Positions 36,721-51,204 of a stretch of 64,000 nucleotides of DNA are shown here, piece after piece. Position 1 is the first letter of the stretch. Each line of letters opens with the position of its first letter. The notes under the pieces were generated by a model. The model was not told the origin of the DNA. It did not search any database and saw only the letters and a program-made list of their open reading frames with translations. Source of the stretch: Piliocolobus tephrosceles (lineage: Eukaryota > Chordata > Mammalia > Primates > Cercopithecidae); NCBI RefSeq assembly GCF_002776525.5, contig NC_045444.1:27760902-27824901 (forward strand), written 5' to 3'. The translations under genes and the position numbers were made by a program.

Positions 36721-38119
36721 AATGATTATCTGGAATTTTGAAAAATCAAAAGTGTCAGATAATGCATTTTTAAAGGCATACTAAAGAATTTGCACTTTAA
36801 GTTGAAGGCAATAAAAATATCGTATTTGAACATGTCAAGAACTAGCTAAGAACACAAAATCCATCCAATATACAGTTGTATCACCTGAGAGCCTATGTTC
36901 ACACTTCTATATATACCTTCTTGGATCTCATCTGTCATTTCTCCATTTCCCATGGTCGAAGCAGCCTAAATTCCAGATTCTTATCACAGGTGGTTAAAGT
37001 AATCTTTTAGCTATTAAAAAGTAACTTAAAGAATCCTACCTAGTTAAGCCAGTGATCCAGGACAGTTTCCCTAACTGCATATTGCAATTCTGGATTCATT
37101 TCTAAATTCTGCACTTAAAATCCAAATTATTTGGTCCAATTTCTTCAAACCAATATGTCCACCTGAGTGAACTAAAGATGACAACACTAGAGCCTCCAAT
37201 TGGGGTGCCAATTACTGAATCTTGCTGACATCTGCTGTCACTGTGCCAGACACATCACTTGCAGAACACTCATAGGAATTTCCCGGGCAGCCTGTTGCAA
37301 CCTGACTCATGTATTTAATGATCTGCTCTCTTTAACGATGCCATGCTGTCTAGCCAGATCCACTGCCCACCAGCCATGTTCTACAAGACACACTGCTGCT
37401 CCCAAATGAGCAGACTGATCTAGTTGGAGACACAAGATAAAGACACATTAAAATAAGGTAACCAGAGATAAAAAGTAGCATATAGGAATTACAGTTAAAA
37501 GTACAAAGTAAAATATAAGTAATATAGATTTCGGAAAAAAAAAAAACTGGTATAAAGGAAACTGTCAGAGTTAGAATTTCAGCTATGCCTGAAAATATGT
37601 CTGGTTTTTATGACAGTTACAGGTCATTTTTGATAAAATAATATAAACATTTAAAAATCATGCTTGAAAAAAGTATATCTATTTTGGGGATAATAAAAAT
37701 AATCTGCTTACTCTATGTTAGAAATTATTAACAGAAAATTATACAGAATTTTCGAAAGAAATAAAAATTTGTCAATTTCCAATTCTACAAAATGATAGGA
37801 ATAGATTCTATCTTATTTCTGGTGCTGAAAAATTATAGCCTTTTGAAAATGTGCTGGTAACAGGATATATATATGCATCTTCCAAATTTATTGGAAAACA
37901 AAACTAGAAAAAACTGATAACTAATAAAAAATAAAATAAATTAAAAGAGAGACCAAGGAAGTACATTTACAAAGGAAGATGATAAATGATAATAATAAGA
38001 ACAAATGTACCTACTGGCCACAATAAATACAAATTCATTAAATATTCTAATTAAAATACATTGATTCTCAGATTGAATTTTTAACATTTATCTACATATT
38101 GTTTATTTTAAATATTTTT
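36721..38119. other. Unique intergenic sequence
   Basis: AT-rich and unassigned. The 37,190-37,480 stretch has a faint L2-like character that I cannot confirm. Confidence 0.4.
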
Positions 38120-38215
38120 GTTCAAAATATTTGTTGAATACACTCTCTGTAACAAATAAAGTGTGAGAATCTGGAAATATAATGGTTAACAAGATATCTA
38201 TGTTCTTTTTCTTTC
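38120..38215 (-). mobile_element. L2 LINE 3' fragment (tentative)
   Basis: CAAAATATTTGTTGAATACA and AATATAATGGTTAACAAGAT match the reversed L2 end loosely. Confidence 0.45.
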
Positions 38216-38384
38216 AAAGAAAAATAAAGAAATATTTCCTTGATAAAAAATAAGAGGCAAATAAAAACCTACATATTTAAGAGGAACAGTACTTATATCA
38301 GACATAACTGAAATCTTCTTATAGAACATGAATTAATCAAAAGAGGATATATTATATTGATAAAAGTTAAGTAAAAGTAATCAT

Positions 38385-38420
<36 letters not shown>

Positions 38421-39853
38421 TTCAATGTAGTTTCAAATGCAAAGCATATAAAGCAATGATCAAACAGGAGATAGTAAAACACTTTAAACAGTGATTTGAT
38501 AGTTTTGTCTGAAAGATGACTGAGGTCACACTTGCTCAGAATTTATGAAATGTGGCATAAATCATTATGATTTTGATGAAGAAAATTCATACTATGTGAA
38601 TAGAAATTAAAACTTTATTTCTCCTCATTTTACCCTAAAATATAATATAATCTCAAATTAAATTCTCAGAAAATTTCTTCATTTGGAACTTGACCAAATG
38701 ATGGTAACATTAAATTAGAAAAAATAAATACCTAAGAATTACTAAGACAAGAGTCATTAACAAGAATAGAAGGAGAGTGGTGATATTTGCTCTAGAAAAT
38801 AATATAGCAAAATACAAGCAATATCAATTAAAGAATAAACTAATGATGTAGAAATAAGCAGAAAGACTAATTAAACAGAATAGAAATTCCAGAAGCTACT
38901 TTAAACTGAAGAATACAGTCTATCATAATTGGAACATTTCAATACATTGTGTGAAAGGTAACTTGGACAATTTACAAATTATTGAAAGACTTTTCACATA
39001 AATATTAACACATTCTCTACTTTAAATAGCCACATAGTGAAAATTACTTTTAAAATGACTGTGTCCAAAAGAAATTAGCAAAGTTCACAGAGTCAAGTGC
39101 AAAAACCAACCACAATAGCTAAGACTTTGTAGAATGCCTTGCAAAGAGATTCCGAAGTCAGGTTTAGGAATTTCTTAAATATGTTAAAGGCAGAGAGCAA
39201 ACTGGATGATCATTTGGGATCATGTCTGGCCACTGTCCAAAAACTGCATTAAGGAGTATAAAGAAGTCGGTAAGAAAACTAAATTAATGTCCTTTGCCTA
39301 AGTCATTATTGGGAAGGCTTTAGGAATATTCCAACCGCTGGCTAAATATGCAACCTGTAGTTTCAATTAGCTACGCAGTCCAAAAGCTGGCAGATTGTAG
39401 GCATTTTATCAATTCTAAATATCCCAGAACTTGGGAACTATAGAACTGATTAATTTTGATTTGAGTTTTGCAAATTACTAAATACAATCTGTAAATAACT
39501 AGAGGGAAAGCAAGTATATATGAGGAACGGCTGCTTATTACTTGACTTCAGTTTTTAGAAGAATAAATATATACAAAATAAGGAATTTAATGTAATTTCT
39601 TTCTCAGTGTTTTCTTCAGAAGAAATATTTTAATTCAAAGGCACTAACAATGTCATGGCAAGACTTGAAGGGGGCCTATCTTCCTCTGGAAATAGAATAG
39701 CAATGGTAAAGGCATGCATTTGATGAACCATATTGTTCTCTGAATGAAGACCTCCAGAGTCAAGCTTCCAGACAACGTATGTATATAATGTACAAAGACG
39801 TTTTCAGATGGTAGCATGCCCACTGTGAAAATAAACTATAAGAAAGGATCTTC
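38216..39853. other. Unique sequence with (TA)n tract
   Basis: AT-rich and unassigned. A pure alternating TA run of about 31 bp lies at 38,388-38,418. Confidence 0.5.
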
Positions 39854-39866
39854 AAAATTGTGAGTA

Positions 39867-40184
<318 letters not shown>

Positions 40185-40429
40185 AAAACTGTGAGTAAAC
40201 AGCAAATGAGAGATCTATTTTATTATGAGAACAGTAAGTTCACTGAGTAGAAGACACAACACAATAGTTATGGGATAATGGGTTCCAGCCTTTCAGTTTT
40301 GACCCTGAAATTCACCTGGGAAATATCAGTGATGAAAGAGAGCACTGGGACAGAATCCAAAAATTCTGGTTTCTGTAGATTACAGATCAATGAAATGACT
40401 GAAAAATTTTGACAGTCAGTGTTTCACAA

Positions 40430-40540
40430 ACTGAGGATAATAATATCAATTTGATTGAGTTGTTAGTGTATTTACATGAAATAATGAAAGTTAATGCACC
40501 TAGTGGAGTGTTTGGCACATGTCTGAATTGATTTCTTGAC
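40430..40540 (-). mobile_element. MIR SINE
   Basis: Reverse MIR: ACTGAGGATAATAATATCA, GTTGTTAGTGTATTTACATG, AGTTAATGCACCTAGTGGAG, TGTTTGGCACATG. Confidence 0.75.
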
Positions 40541-40707
40541 TCCAGTCACTAGACATGTCAAGCCATTGTACCACTCTAACTAAAAACACAAAAATAGGAG
40601 AGTCTTCAGGATTTTAGTCTCAAATATGAAAAGATCATTCAGATCTCATAAAATTTGTAAAAGAAAATATTATAGCTCCTTCACACATTAACAGTGAAAG
40701 ATACCAA

Positions 40708-40900
40708 CTATCTAGGTGGGCCATGGTCTTTAAACAAGGCTGTACATTAGGATCATCCATGAACTTTTAAAAAATAAAGATACTACTTCCCTCAGAATTT
40801 CTAAAATCATCACTCCATGGTAGGCTGGGAATACCTTCTTAGGTGTGGCCTGTGTAGATCTGGCATGCACCTTGGTTGAGAACACTGACTGTAGGTATAA
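40708..40900. mobile_element. MER5-type hAT DNA transposon relic
   Basis: Non-autonomous hAT-Charlie relic: GGTCTTTAAACAAGGCTGTAC, TTAGGATCATCCATGAACTT followed by TTAAAAAATA, an internal TCAGAATTTCTAAAATCATC block, and a GGTTGAGAACACTG end. The two ends are loosely complementary, as in MER5. Confidence 0.65.
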
Positions 40901-41273
40901 AGATACAAACTGCAATACAGCGTAAAAAAGAAGAGATGGCAGAATATTCACTCGGGAGAGAGAGAGAATGCTGCCAGAATTAGCTGGGCACGGTGACTCA
41001 TGCCTGTAATCCCAGCACTTTGGGAGGTCGAGGCGGGCAGATCACCTGAGGTCAGGAGTTTGAGACCAGTCTGACCAACATGGTGAATCCCCGTCTCTAC
41101 TAAAAATACAAAAACGTTAGCCCATGGTGGTGTAGTGGCTCATGCCTGTAATTCAACCTACTTGGGAAGCTGAGGCAGGAGAATTACTTGAACCTTGGAG
41201 GCAAAGGTTGAGGTGAGCTGAGATGGAGCCACTGCACTCCAGCCTGGGTGCCAGAGTAAGGCTACATCCCAAG

Positions 41274-41454
41274 AAAAAAAGAAGAGGAAGAAGAAGAAGG
41301 AGAAGAAAGAAGAAGAAGAAGAAGAAGAAGAAGAAGAAGAAGAAGAAGAAGGAGAAGGAGAAGGAGAAGGAGAAGGAGAAGGAGAAGGAGAAGNNNNNNN
41401 NNNGGAGAAGGAGAAGGAGAAGGAGAAGGAGAAGGAGAAGGAGAAGGAGAGGAA

Positions 41455-41486
<32 letters not shown>

Positions 41487-41503
41487 GGAAGAAGAAGAAG
41501 AAA
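41274..41503. repeat. GAA/GGA purine microsatellite
   Basis: Essentially pure purine on the plus strand: AAG units (to about 41,350), GGAGAA units (about 41,350-41,448), then GAGGAA/AAG units. True length is unknown because of the N gap. Confidence 0.97.
41394..41403. other. Assembly gap (10 N)
   Basis: Ten N bases inside the purine repeat. The flanking units are identical GGAGAA repeats, so the gap marks an unresolved repeat length. Confidence 1.
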
Positions 41504-41516
41504 GCTGCTAGGATTA

Positions 41517-43744
41517 GGATGAAGTCTAGATAGTTAAGAATTTAGAAGTGAAATTGTGAGTATCTCTCTTTCAGTGAAAATAATAGAAGTGGAAAGGGAA
41601 AGGAATGGGGAGAGGAGGCTCTAACTGACAGCAGTGATGACTTTATAAAGTGAATTACCTGAAGAATTGCTTTGGTCCAAGGATTGGTACAAAAAGAGAT
41701 TAAACATAATCTTCTATCAGCCAAGTTAAAATTAGATGAGTGTGTGTTCTAGGAAATTTTGGTACACGCAAAGCATCTTATTCACTGTATTTTGCTTTAA
41801 TGCCATAGAATAAATGAGACCTGGTAGGAAAGCCTAGATGACGATCACCATTTCAACACACCATTTTGAAGATGATGTCTCTGATGACAATTTCTAGTTC
41901 AGCAAAGAGGCACCAGAGACTGATTATGATGAGCCATTTTACCTCACTATGTTCTATAGAGATTATCTTCCGCTTGCGGAGGTTGCTACTGTTTACAAAG
42001 CCGGATGTTAGAGTGCCTCTACCCTTAGGAATCCTAGTAAGCCAGAATTTTATTTAAAAAGCTGTTTTCCCCCAATGTACCAAGCTAGAGTGTTTGTTGA
42101 TGCTTTTGTCAGCACGCTCACAGCTGCCCACCTTACTTGAAGTTATACTTGAGCATTCCCCTGACATGTTCTGCTTTGCACTTTTTGCACACTGTTGATC
42201 CTCTTCAGTTTCACATATAAAACCTGTTCATGAAGTTGCTCAGCTACCATTTATCTCTTGCACATATCCAGTCCAAGAGAATGACATTAAAATGAATATT
42301 ATGTCAACGTCAACAGACTGAGTGGTGCCCACGATGCTTCTGGGAAGATCAGTGGGAGGTCTATGTCTCATTTTTCAAGGAGGTAAGATGCAAAAACATC
42401 TAGAGACACTGAATCATTTTAGAATGATTCTCTGGGGACATTCTCTTGCAGCTCCCTATTTTACCAAGAAGACATATAAATATCCAGAGACTTTATGGAA
42501 ATGTTCTTAAGTTTACATCGCTAGTTAGTAACAGAACTGACGCTGGATTCTAAATGCTATGCCAATATTCTAACCCAAAACCACATTACTGTTATACCAC
42601 ATTACTTTCCTACTGGCAAACCTGTAAGAGAAAATGAAAGTAAGTTATTACAGCAAAATGCCTTTTCTTATTAAGCATTAAAGCCTGATAGCAAGGGGAA
42701 TGTCCAAACACGAGTATTTAATAATAGCTTGACATTTTCAAGAGAACTTCCTGCGCATAAGAATGTGTGGCATGTTGACTGACAGGGTTATTACAGCATG
42801 GAGACATCCCTAACAAGAACTGATTTAAATACAGTATATGGCAATTATAATGTGTCAGTGGCTAATGAGGCATTCTCTATTCTAAAGAAGAATCAATTCT
42901 AGGAGTCTTTACTAACACAGATAAAACTGTATATTCACACCAAAACTTGATATTACTTGTTCTGCAGTTGGTGTGGTTATGCTGGTAAAATGTCTGTTTT
43001 ATCACATACATGGATTTCACAGTGAAATCCTAATTTGGTAAAGCTTCATTGGTCAATCTTTGGATTCACAGAGTAAATTCAGTCTTACCTGATCTACAGG
43101 CTGTCCTATGTAATTTTCTGGCCAAAGAAAGGTTTCAACAATATTGGCAATAATCAATATCACCTCAAGGAAAGACAGTGCCAGTGACAACAATATGATT
43201 ATTGTCAACATATAATTTTGATGTCAGTATAAGGTCATTGGTCTCAGCAGTGATAACCTCATGATCTGTCAGGTTCTCCACAAATGTCCAGAATATTATG
43301 ATCTCACATTCACTTTTCAACTTTTTAAAATCTGACTTACATGTTACCAAACCACGAACATTTCTTTCACTGAAATCATCAGTCTTTTTAGTTTTCATGA
43401 TCTAATCCGAACACATTTTCATGATCACACAAAATTTCATGATCAGATCTAAACAACACATTTCATTTAATTTCTGTGGAACATTTTGGACCTTTATTTT
43501 GAAACGCTTTTCTTCCTTGACTTCTGTAAAACTCTCTTCATTATTTTCTTAATTCATTAACGGCTTCTTTATTCCTAGATTCTCTTCCTTCTTCTATGAT
43601 TCAGTGCTCACAGAAGATCAGAGTCAGACTTTTATTTTCTCTTTTTACTTTAATTATAACCTCTAGCTTATTATTTCCACATCCATGGGGCTTGGACATT
43701 TCCCCTGTTTCTATATAGCCTAAATATTGTCTAATCACCTCACT

Positions 43745-43780
<36 letters not shown>

Positions 43781-43806
43781 TTTGAATCTATATATGTGTG
43801 TGTGTA

Positions 43807-43849
<43 letters not shown>

Positions 43850-44290
43850 CTTCTTATAAACATCTTTAAACACCTTTTGGGCAGAGATTTTTTCATAAAC
43901 CAATTATTTTCACTTCTAGCCCTTGGTCACCCACATTTCTTGTTACAGGGAATGCCATTTATGCTGTCCCCAAGCCAGAAATCTGGAACCATCTTAGAGT
44001 TCTCTCTATTCTTCACTGTACATTTAGTGGATCAAATGGACATTCAAGGTTTCCTCATTCTCTGTTATAAATACAATGTGTATATATCATTTACACTCCA
44101 CATCTGCTGCCACAACTCTATTTCAAGTACTAATCACTGCTTACCTAGACCCTAAAATAATAGACCTTAAAATAAACTCTTATCTATTTTATTTTCCAGC
44201 TTCGTTCCTTTCAAATTAGTCTTCTACATTACAGCCAGCATAATCTTTCATTCTGTAAGACAAACTGAGTGAAATGTCCAGTGTCTTATT
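41517..44290. other. Unique intergenic sequence
   Basis: Mostly unassigned. It contains a possible MIR remnant (about 42,510-42,595, CATCGCTAGTTAGTAACAGA), three diverged direct repeats built on TTTCATGATC (43,393-43,450), and the microsatellite at 43,745. No gene is recognised. Confidence 0.4.
43745..43846. repeat. Compound (CT)n(GT)n(TA)n microsatellite
   Basis: CT run, then GT run, a short TTTGAATCTA interruption, GT/AT mix, then a TA run. Translations of both strands give repetitive peptides that are not genes. Confidence 0.97.
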
Positions 44291-44291
44291 T

Positions 44292-44395
44292 ACTCACCAT
44301 GTGACCTAAACAAGTCACTTACTTCCTCTTGGCCACATTTTCCTTATCTGCAAATGGAAATACTAGTATCTACTAAAATTATTGATAAACATATT
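44292..44395 (-). mobile_element. MIR SINE
   Basis: Reverse MIR core: ATGTGACCTAAACAAGTCAC, TTACTTCCTCTTGGCCAC, TTTTCCTTATCTGCAAATGG. Confidence 0.8.
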
Positions 44396-45340
44396 CCTTG
44401 ACTTCTTGAGCCAGAAGGAAAAATGTAGGCATCATTTCATTTACCACCTCAATCTATGGCTAAGAAAAGACTAACGTACCATTTGTTTGCTCGAGGTCAC
44501 AGAATGATTTAATGTAAAAATAGGTATAAATTGTCAATCTCCTGGTTCTTGGTCTAGTGTTCTTTCAATTCACCTATAGGCCTTTAAATATGTATCATGC
44601 ACATTATGTCATACTGTTAAAGATGTATTGAAGAAGATATTCTCAATATCCCATGATAAAACATTATAAGCACTGATTATTGAACAATAGCCTTACAAGA
44701 AATTTCTTTGAATTAATCACACTAAGCTGGAAGCTACACCTTAGTCCATCAAGTTTTGTCTTACTGTTATTTTCAGCTATTGCTTAATGGACTCCAGAAT
44801 GTTACATACATCTTTTGCCCAGGGGGCTGAGTGAAAACAAATACTGGATGAGGACTTCTGTCTAATGAGTGGAGCATGCCAGAGGCATGCACACGAGTAT
44901 ATATCACCCTGCCACTGGCTGTTTTAGGGTAAGATGTGCTTTCTTCCTATGTTCCCAAGTCTAGGACAAACAGGTCGTTTGACCATAATATTCAGGATTT
45001 ATTGTATTTTATCTAGTAAAGATAATCAACATACAGAAATCAACCTCTACTGCTTTTACAAACACGCAAAACCCACTGCCAAGAGCAACCATCAGGGAAT
45101 AGCTTTGGGAAATGTGGATACAATATATTATTTATCTTGAGTTTTCACAGAATCTCTTTACTTTCTGAGTGGTTATATTTCTTGATACCAAAATTCTCCC
45201 CTCCTTACAATACACATATACTTCTTATTGTATTATGTGTTACTTTAAGCCTAAACTGCTAGAATATACTGTTTATCTCCGTAGACTGAGAGAGGAACTC
45301 TAGTTTGGAAAATTGCAAAGGTTATCAAAAAATGTTAAAA
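44396..45340. other. Unique sequence, possible old SINE at left
   Basis: 44,400-44,570 has MIR-like phrases (GCTCGAGGTCACAGAATG). The rest is unassigned. An imperfect GCATGCC/GGCATGC hairpin is near 44,875. Confidence 0.35.
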
Positions 45341-45342
45341 TC

Positions 45343-45404
45343 CCTTCTCCTCCTCATCATCATTCTCATCATCACCCCCATCATCCTCATCATCACTATC
45401 ATTG
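45343..45404. repeat. TCA/TCC-rich microsatellite
   Basis: Imperfect TCATCA/CTCCTC units. Confidence 0.9.
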
Positions 45405-45630
45405 TTGTGTCATTTTATATATTATTTACTGAATGCTTAGTATGTGTCTGACTCTGAGCTATGTACTTTATATGCATGCACATAAATAACCAGTTATTGT
45501 AGGCATTATGTGGGTTCATTTTACAAATTAAAAAAAGAGAAAACTAAAGAAGATTAAGTATCTTGTGCATGGACCCATAGTAGATGATGGACCAAACTTT
45601 TAACTCTTGTGACTTAAGTGCCTCTCTCTC
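45405..45630 (+). mobile_element. MIR SINE
   Basis: Forward MIR: TTTACTGAATGCTTAGTATG, TGAGCTATGTACTTTATATG, GTAGGCATTATGTGGGTTCATTTTACA split across adjacent blocks, AGATTAAGTATCTTGTGCA. Confidence 0.82.
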
Positions 45631-47034
45631 TATCTCCATATCCAAATATTAAAGTTTAGGGCATTTTTTTTAAGAAAAATAACTAATAACTTTTGCAGGA
45701 AATTTAAGAAAAAAGTTAATTCTATATGCAGGAAGATACACATTATAGCAGAAGCAAAAATATAGAACACTTTTAAAGTGCAGAAAATAAGTATAATATG
45801 GGCATATGAATTTTATTAATAAGAGTCATTTAGCCTTTGTGAAAATTTCTTAACAACATGAATACATGTCTATGATAAATAGTAAATGAAAAGTTCAGAA
45901 TAGTTATGTCTACACTAAAAATATAAGCATGAAGACCATATTGGATATTTATATGAGTGAAGAGAACAGGGAATAATGACATGCAGGGAACATTTTCTGA
46001 CTACTCTTTTTTTTCTTTCTGTTCTTCTTAAAATGTACTTTTTGAAATAAATACTTCAAAAATTTTAACTGTTAACTTGATAGTTAGATTATAACAGGTG
46101 ATAAACATTGTTAAAGATTTCCAAAGAAAAGTGACATTTATAAAGGAGACGTTTTCTTAGCAGTACCAATTTTGTTGTCTTTTTCACAGATAAAATTACT
46201 CTATGCCTTATTTAGTTTAAGATTAGCTATTGTTTTGTTCTAGTTTCTCTTCGTTTTTAAATATTTTTGGTTCAAAAATTAAAACTCTTCGCTGTACTCT
46301 CAAAAGGTAATGGAATTGAAGCGGATTTCAAAATTGATAGGAGCACTGGAATTCCTAAATTAATAATATCTTACTTTTTTGTTTTCATAAATAAATCAAG
46401 GATATTTTATGAAAAATGTTTCTCTCGTACATTGATGCTTATTTTGAGAAAGATTTTTCTAGCAAAGTAGAGTAAAACAAAAAGTGGTATGACAACTTTT
46501 ATGCAAATCAATCCATCTTTCATGTCCATACGTTTGAATAGTCTATCATTCGCTAAAAGTTTCTTCTAGCAAGGACACTTTAGATATTTATAAGTGATAC
46601 AACTTTCCAAATTTCCCCAATTACTCATACCCACCTTTCAACTAAATTGTTTCTGTAAAAACTTAGAATAGATTTATTAGAGAGGGAGACTTAATGGAAT
46701 ATTATGTGTAGCAATAACAATGGATCCTGAGAAGCAGAGATCTGTGGAAGTAGTTGCCGACTGACAACGGAACCCAGATCTAAGATTTTGAATAAGTCAT
46801 CTGGACTGGTACTAAAATCACCAGGTGAAAAATTTTCCTCCCAAGAACATTTGCACTCCCATGTTCTGCTACTATTTGCATTCATTCACAAATTATTGAG
46901 TCTAATACAAAACAGCAAAAATCAATTAATTTGTTTTAGTTTCTGCATATGGCTATTTAAAATGTATTAGGTAAACTTAGTCAAGGATGAAAACAATATT
47001 TCAACATCCCTATTTTCTATATTTTATGAGTTTT
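45631..47034. other. Unique intergenic sequence
   Basis: AT-rich, with no recognised gene or repeat. Confidence 0.45.
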
Positions 47035-47132
47035 ACCATATTCAATTTGTCTGTTTTTAAAAATTTTAATAGCAGTTTTATGAACATATAACAAATACTA
47101 TAAAATTCAACCAAAATGTGCAGTTCATAGTT

Positions 47133-47242
47133 TTCTTTCTTTCTTTTCTCTTTCTTTCTTTTGTTCTCTCTCTTTCTTTCTTTCCCCTCCCTCCCTCCCT
47201 CCCTCCCTCCCTTTCTTTCTTCCTTCCTTCCTTCCTTCCTTC
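47133..47242. repeat. CT-rich tetranucleotide tract
   Basis: (TTTC)n, then (TCCC)n of about six units, then (TTCC)n. Nearly pure pyrimidine on the plus strand. It produced spurious Ser/Pro/Leu-rich frames. Confidence 0.95.
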
Positions 47243-47536
47243 TCACTGCATTGCCCAGGCTGGAGAGGAGGGCCACAATGTCTGCTCACTGCATCCTCAA
47301 CTTCCCAGGCTCAGGTGATCATCCCACCTCAGCCTCCCAAGTAGCTGGGACTGCAGGTTAGTGCTACCATGCCCTGTTTTGTTTTGTTTTGTTTTGCTTT
47401 GTTTTTGTATTTTTGGTACAGACAGAGTCTCACTATGTTGTCCAGGCTGATCTCGAACTCCTGAGCTCAAGCAATCTGCCTACCTCAGCTTCCTAAAGTA
47501 ATGGGATCACAGCCATGAGCCACTGCATCAGGCCCC
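47133..47536 (-). mobile_element. Old Alu (J class) with expanded pyrimidine tail
   Basis: Reverse Alu. The poly-T tail is replaced by TTTC, TCCC and TTCC repeats (47,133-47,242). The body follows, including a (TTTTG)n linker at about 47,378-47,406 where the mid-element A-rich region lies. Duplications GTTCATAGTT (47,123-47,132) and GTTCACAGTT (47,537-47,546) differ at one base. Confidence 0.92.
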
Positions 47537-49508
47537 GTTCACAGTTCTTGAAGTGAAATGTGTCTTTACAGGTTTGTGCAATGATTACCATTGTATTCCT
47601 TAAAAACTTTTCATCACCCCAAATAGAAACCCTATACCCCTTAGCTGTCACTCCCCATTCTCCCCCTTCTCCTATCACTGGCAACCACTAATCTAGTGCC
47701 TATTCCTATGGATTTTACAATACTGGGCATTTCATATACATGGAAGTACGCAATATGTGGCCTTTTTTGACTGGCTCTTTACCTGAGCATGATGTTTTCA
47801 AGGTCCATCCATGTTTTAACATCTATCGGTTCCCTCCTTCCTTTCCGTTGCTTAATAAGAATAGACTTTGTGGATATCCTATGTTTTGCTTATCCCTTCA
47901 TCAGTTGATGGATATTTAGCTTTTTTCCACTCTTCGGTTATTATGTATAATGCTGCTGTGAACATTCACTTACAGGTTTTCATGGGAACAAATGTTTGAA
48001 ATTCTCTTGGATATATACACAGGAGAGGAATTGCTGGATCATATGTTAACTCTATATTTGCCTTTTTAGGAACCATCAAACTGTTTTTCAATGTTGCTGT
48101 ATCATTTTATTATCCCACCAGAAGTACATAGAATCCCAATGCTTCTGCATATTCATCAACAGTCCAACAGTCATTTTCTTCCTGTCTTTTTAAAATTTTG
48201 GCCATCTGAGTGGATGTGAAGCAATACCACATTGTGGTTTTAGTTTGCATTTTTCTAATGACCAATGACATTGAACATATTTTCATATGCTTATTGACCA
48301 TCTATTTATTTTTTGTCTTTAAAGAAATGCCCCATTTGAATCATTTTCACATTTTCATTTGCGATGTCGTTATTTTGTAGAATTGTAAGGGCTGCAAAAA
48401 TATTTGAAATATATGACCTTTATCACTTATAGTATGAATAAATATATACTCCCAATCTGTGGTTTGTCTCTTCACTTTCTTGATGGTATACTATAAAGCA
48501 CAAAAGGTCATAATATTGATGAAATCTTATTCATCCCTTTTAAAATTCAGTCCCTTTTTATTTTAGTGTCAAATCTAAGAAGCTATTGCCTAATCCAAGG
48601 TTATGAATATATTTTTTGTAAGAGTTTTATAGATTTTAATTCTTACATTCAAGTTGATGACCAGTTTTGATTTTTGTGTATGGAGTGAGGTAGAAGTCAA
48701 ATTTCATTCCTTTCCTGTGGAAATCCAGTTGTTCCAGTACCACATGTTTGAAAAGGCTTATATTTCCCCCCAGTGAGTCATGCTGGCACCCTTGTCAAAA
48801 ATGAATTGCCCATAAATATAAGAGTTTATATCTGGCAATTTCATTCCATTGATCTATATGTCAATGTTTGTACCAGTACCACATTGTCTTTATTTACTAA
48901 AGTTTCTAGTAAGATTTGAAATCTGTATGAGTCTTCTAACTGAGTTCTTTTTCAAGATTGTTCTCGCTATTCCGTGTCCCTTGCATGTAAATGTTTGGAT
49001 GAGGTGATTCCTTCGTGCAAAAGGAAAACTGGGTTTTTAATAAAAACCGAATTGAATTATTTTTCTATTTTGAGGAGCATTGCTATCTTAACAATATTAC
49101 ATTTTCTAATCTATAAACGTAAGGTATCTTTATGTTTATTTAAGTATTTTTTAATATTTTTCAACAATGTTTGTAGTTTTCAGTGTACAAGTCTGAACTT
49201 CCTGTTAAATTTATTTCTAAGTATTTGATTCTCTTCCTTTGGATGATGTTCTTTATTGCAAATGAATAGAAATAAAATAGATTTTTATACATTGTTCTTG
49301 TATCCTGCATACTTCATGAGCAAGTTTATTAGTTCTAATAGATTTCTTAGTGGATTATTTAGGATTTACCATATACAAAATAATGTCCTTTGCTGAAAGG
49401 TACTTGTATTTTCTCCTTTCCAATCTAGGTGTCTTTTTCTTTTATTTTCTTGTTATATTATTCTAGCTGGAACCTCCAGTACAATGTTGAATTACAAATA
49501 TTTGTTGT

Positions 49509-51060
<1,552 letters not shown>

Positions 51061-51204
51061 GTCTCAACTATTATCACCACCTACGGATCTTTGATGTTAA
51101 ATAATTGTACCTTTTGGCTTTGAGAGATGTCTGGGGAAAAGACTATTGGCGATGCCTGAGCATCTCTCAGCCCTAGTTAACTTGAGGTTCTGCACAGGTG
51201 GAAA

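Larger units (their letters stand above)
40983..41503 (+). mobile_element. Alu (S class) with expanded purine tail
   Basis: Forward dimeric Alu (body 40,983-41,272) whose A-tail has grown into about 230 bp of AAG, then GGAGAA, then GAGGAA repeats with an assembly gap inside. The whole unit is bracketed by GCTGCCAGAATTA (40,970-40,982) and GCTGCTAGGATTA (41,504-41,516), showing that the purine tract is part of the Alu insertion. The Lys/Glu/Arg-only open frame here is a repeat artefact. Confidence 0.93.
47035..49508 (-). mobile_element. Old L1M: ORF2 3' half and 3' end
   Basis: Reverse L1M copy. From left to right it reads the 3' end (ACCAAAATGTGCAGTTCATAG flank, CATCACCCCAAATAGAAACC, CACTCCCCATTCTCCCCCTT), then ORF2 antisense blocks (TCAAGGTCCATCCATGTTTT, TTGATGGATATTTAGC, CTTATTGACCATCTATTT, TTTTCAAGATTGTTCTCGCT, AGTTTTCAGTGTACAAGTCT, GGAACCTCCAGTACAATGTT). 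It is interrupted by an AluJ at 47,133-47,536. Stops and frameshifts throughout; inert. Its 5' continuation is broken at the AluY at 49,509. Confidence 0.85.

Noticed and set aside
41223..41522. 99-codon open frame rich in Lys/Glu/Arg
   Set aside because: It is the translation of an Alu end and a GAA/GGA microsatellite and even spans N bases.
43601..44155. Open frames of 100 and 142 codons on both strands
   Set aside because: They are driven by the compound microsatellite (Tyr/Ile, Cys/Val and His/Thr runs). Neither shows a family signature.
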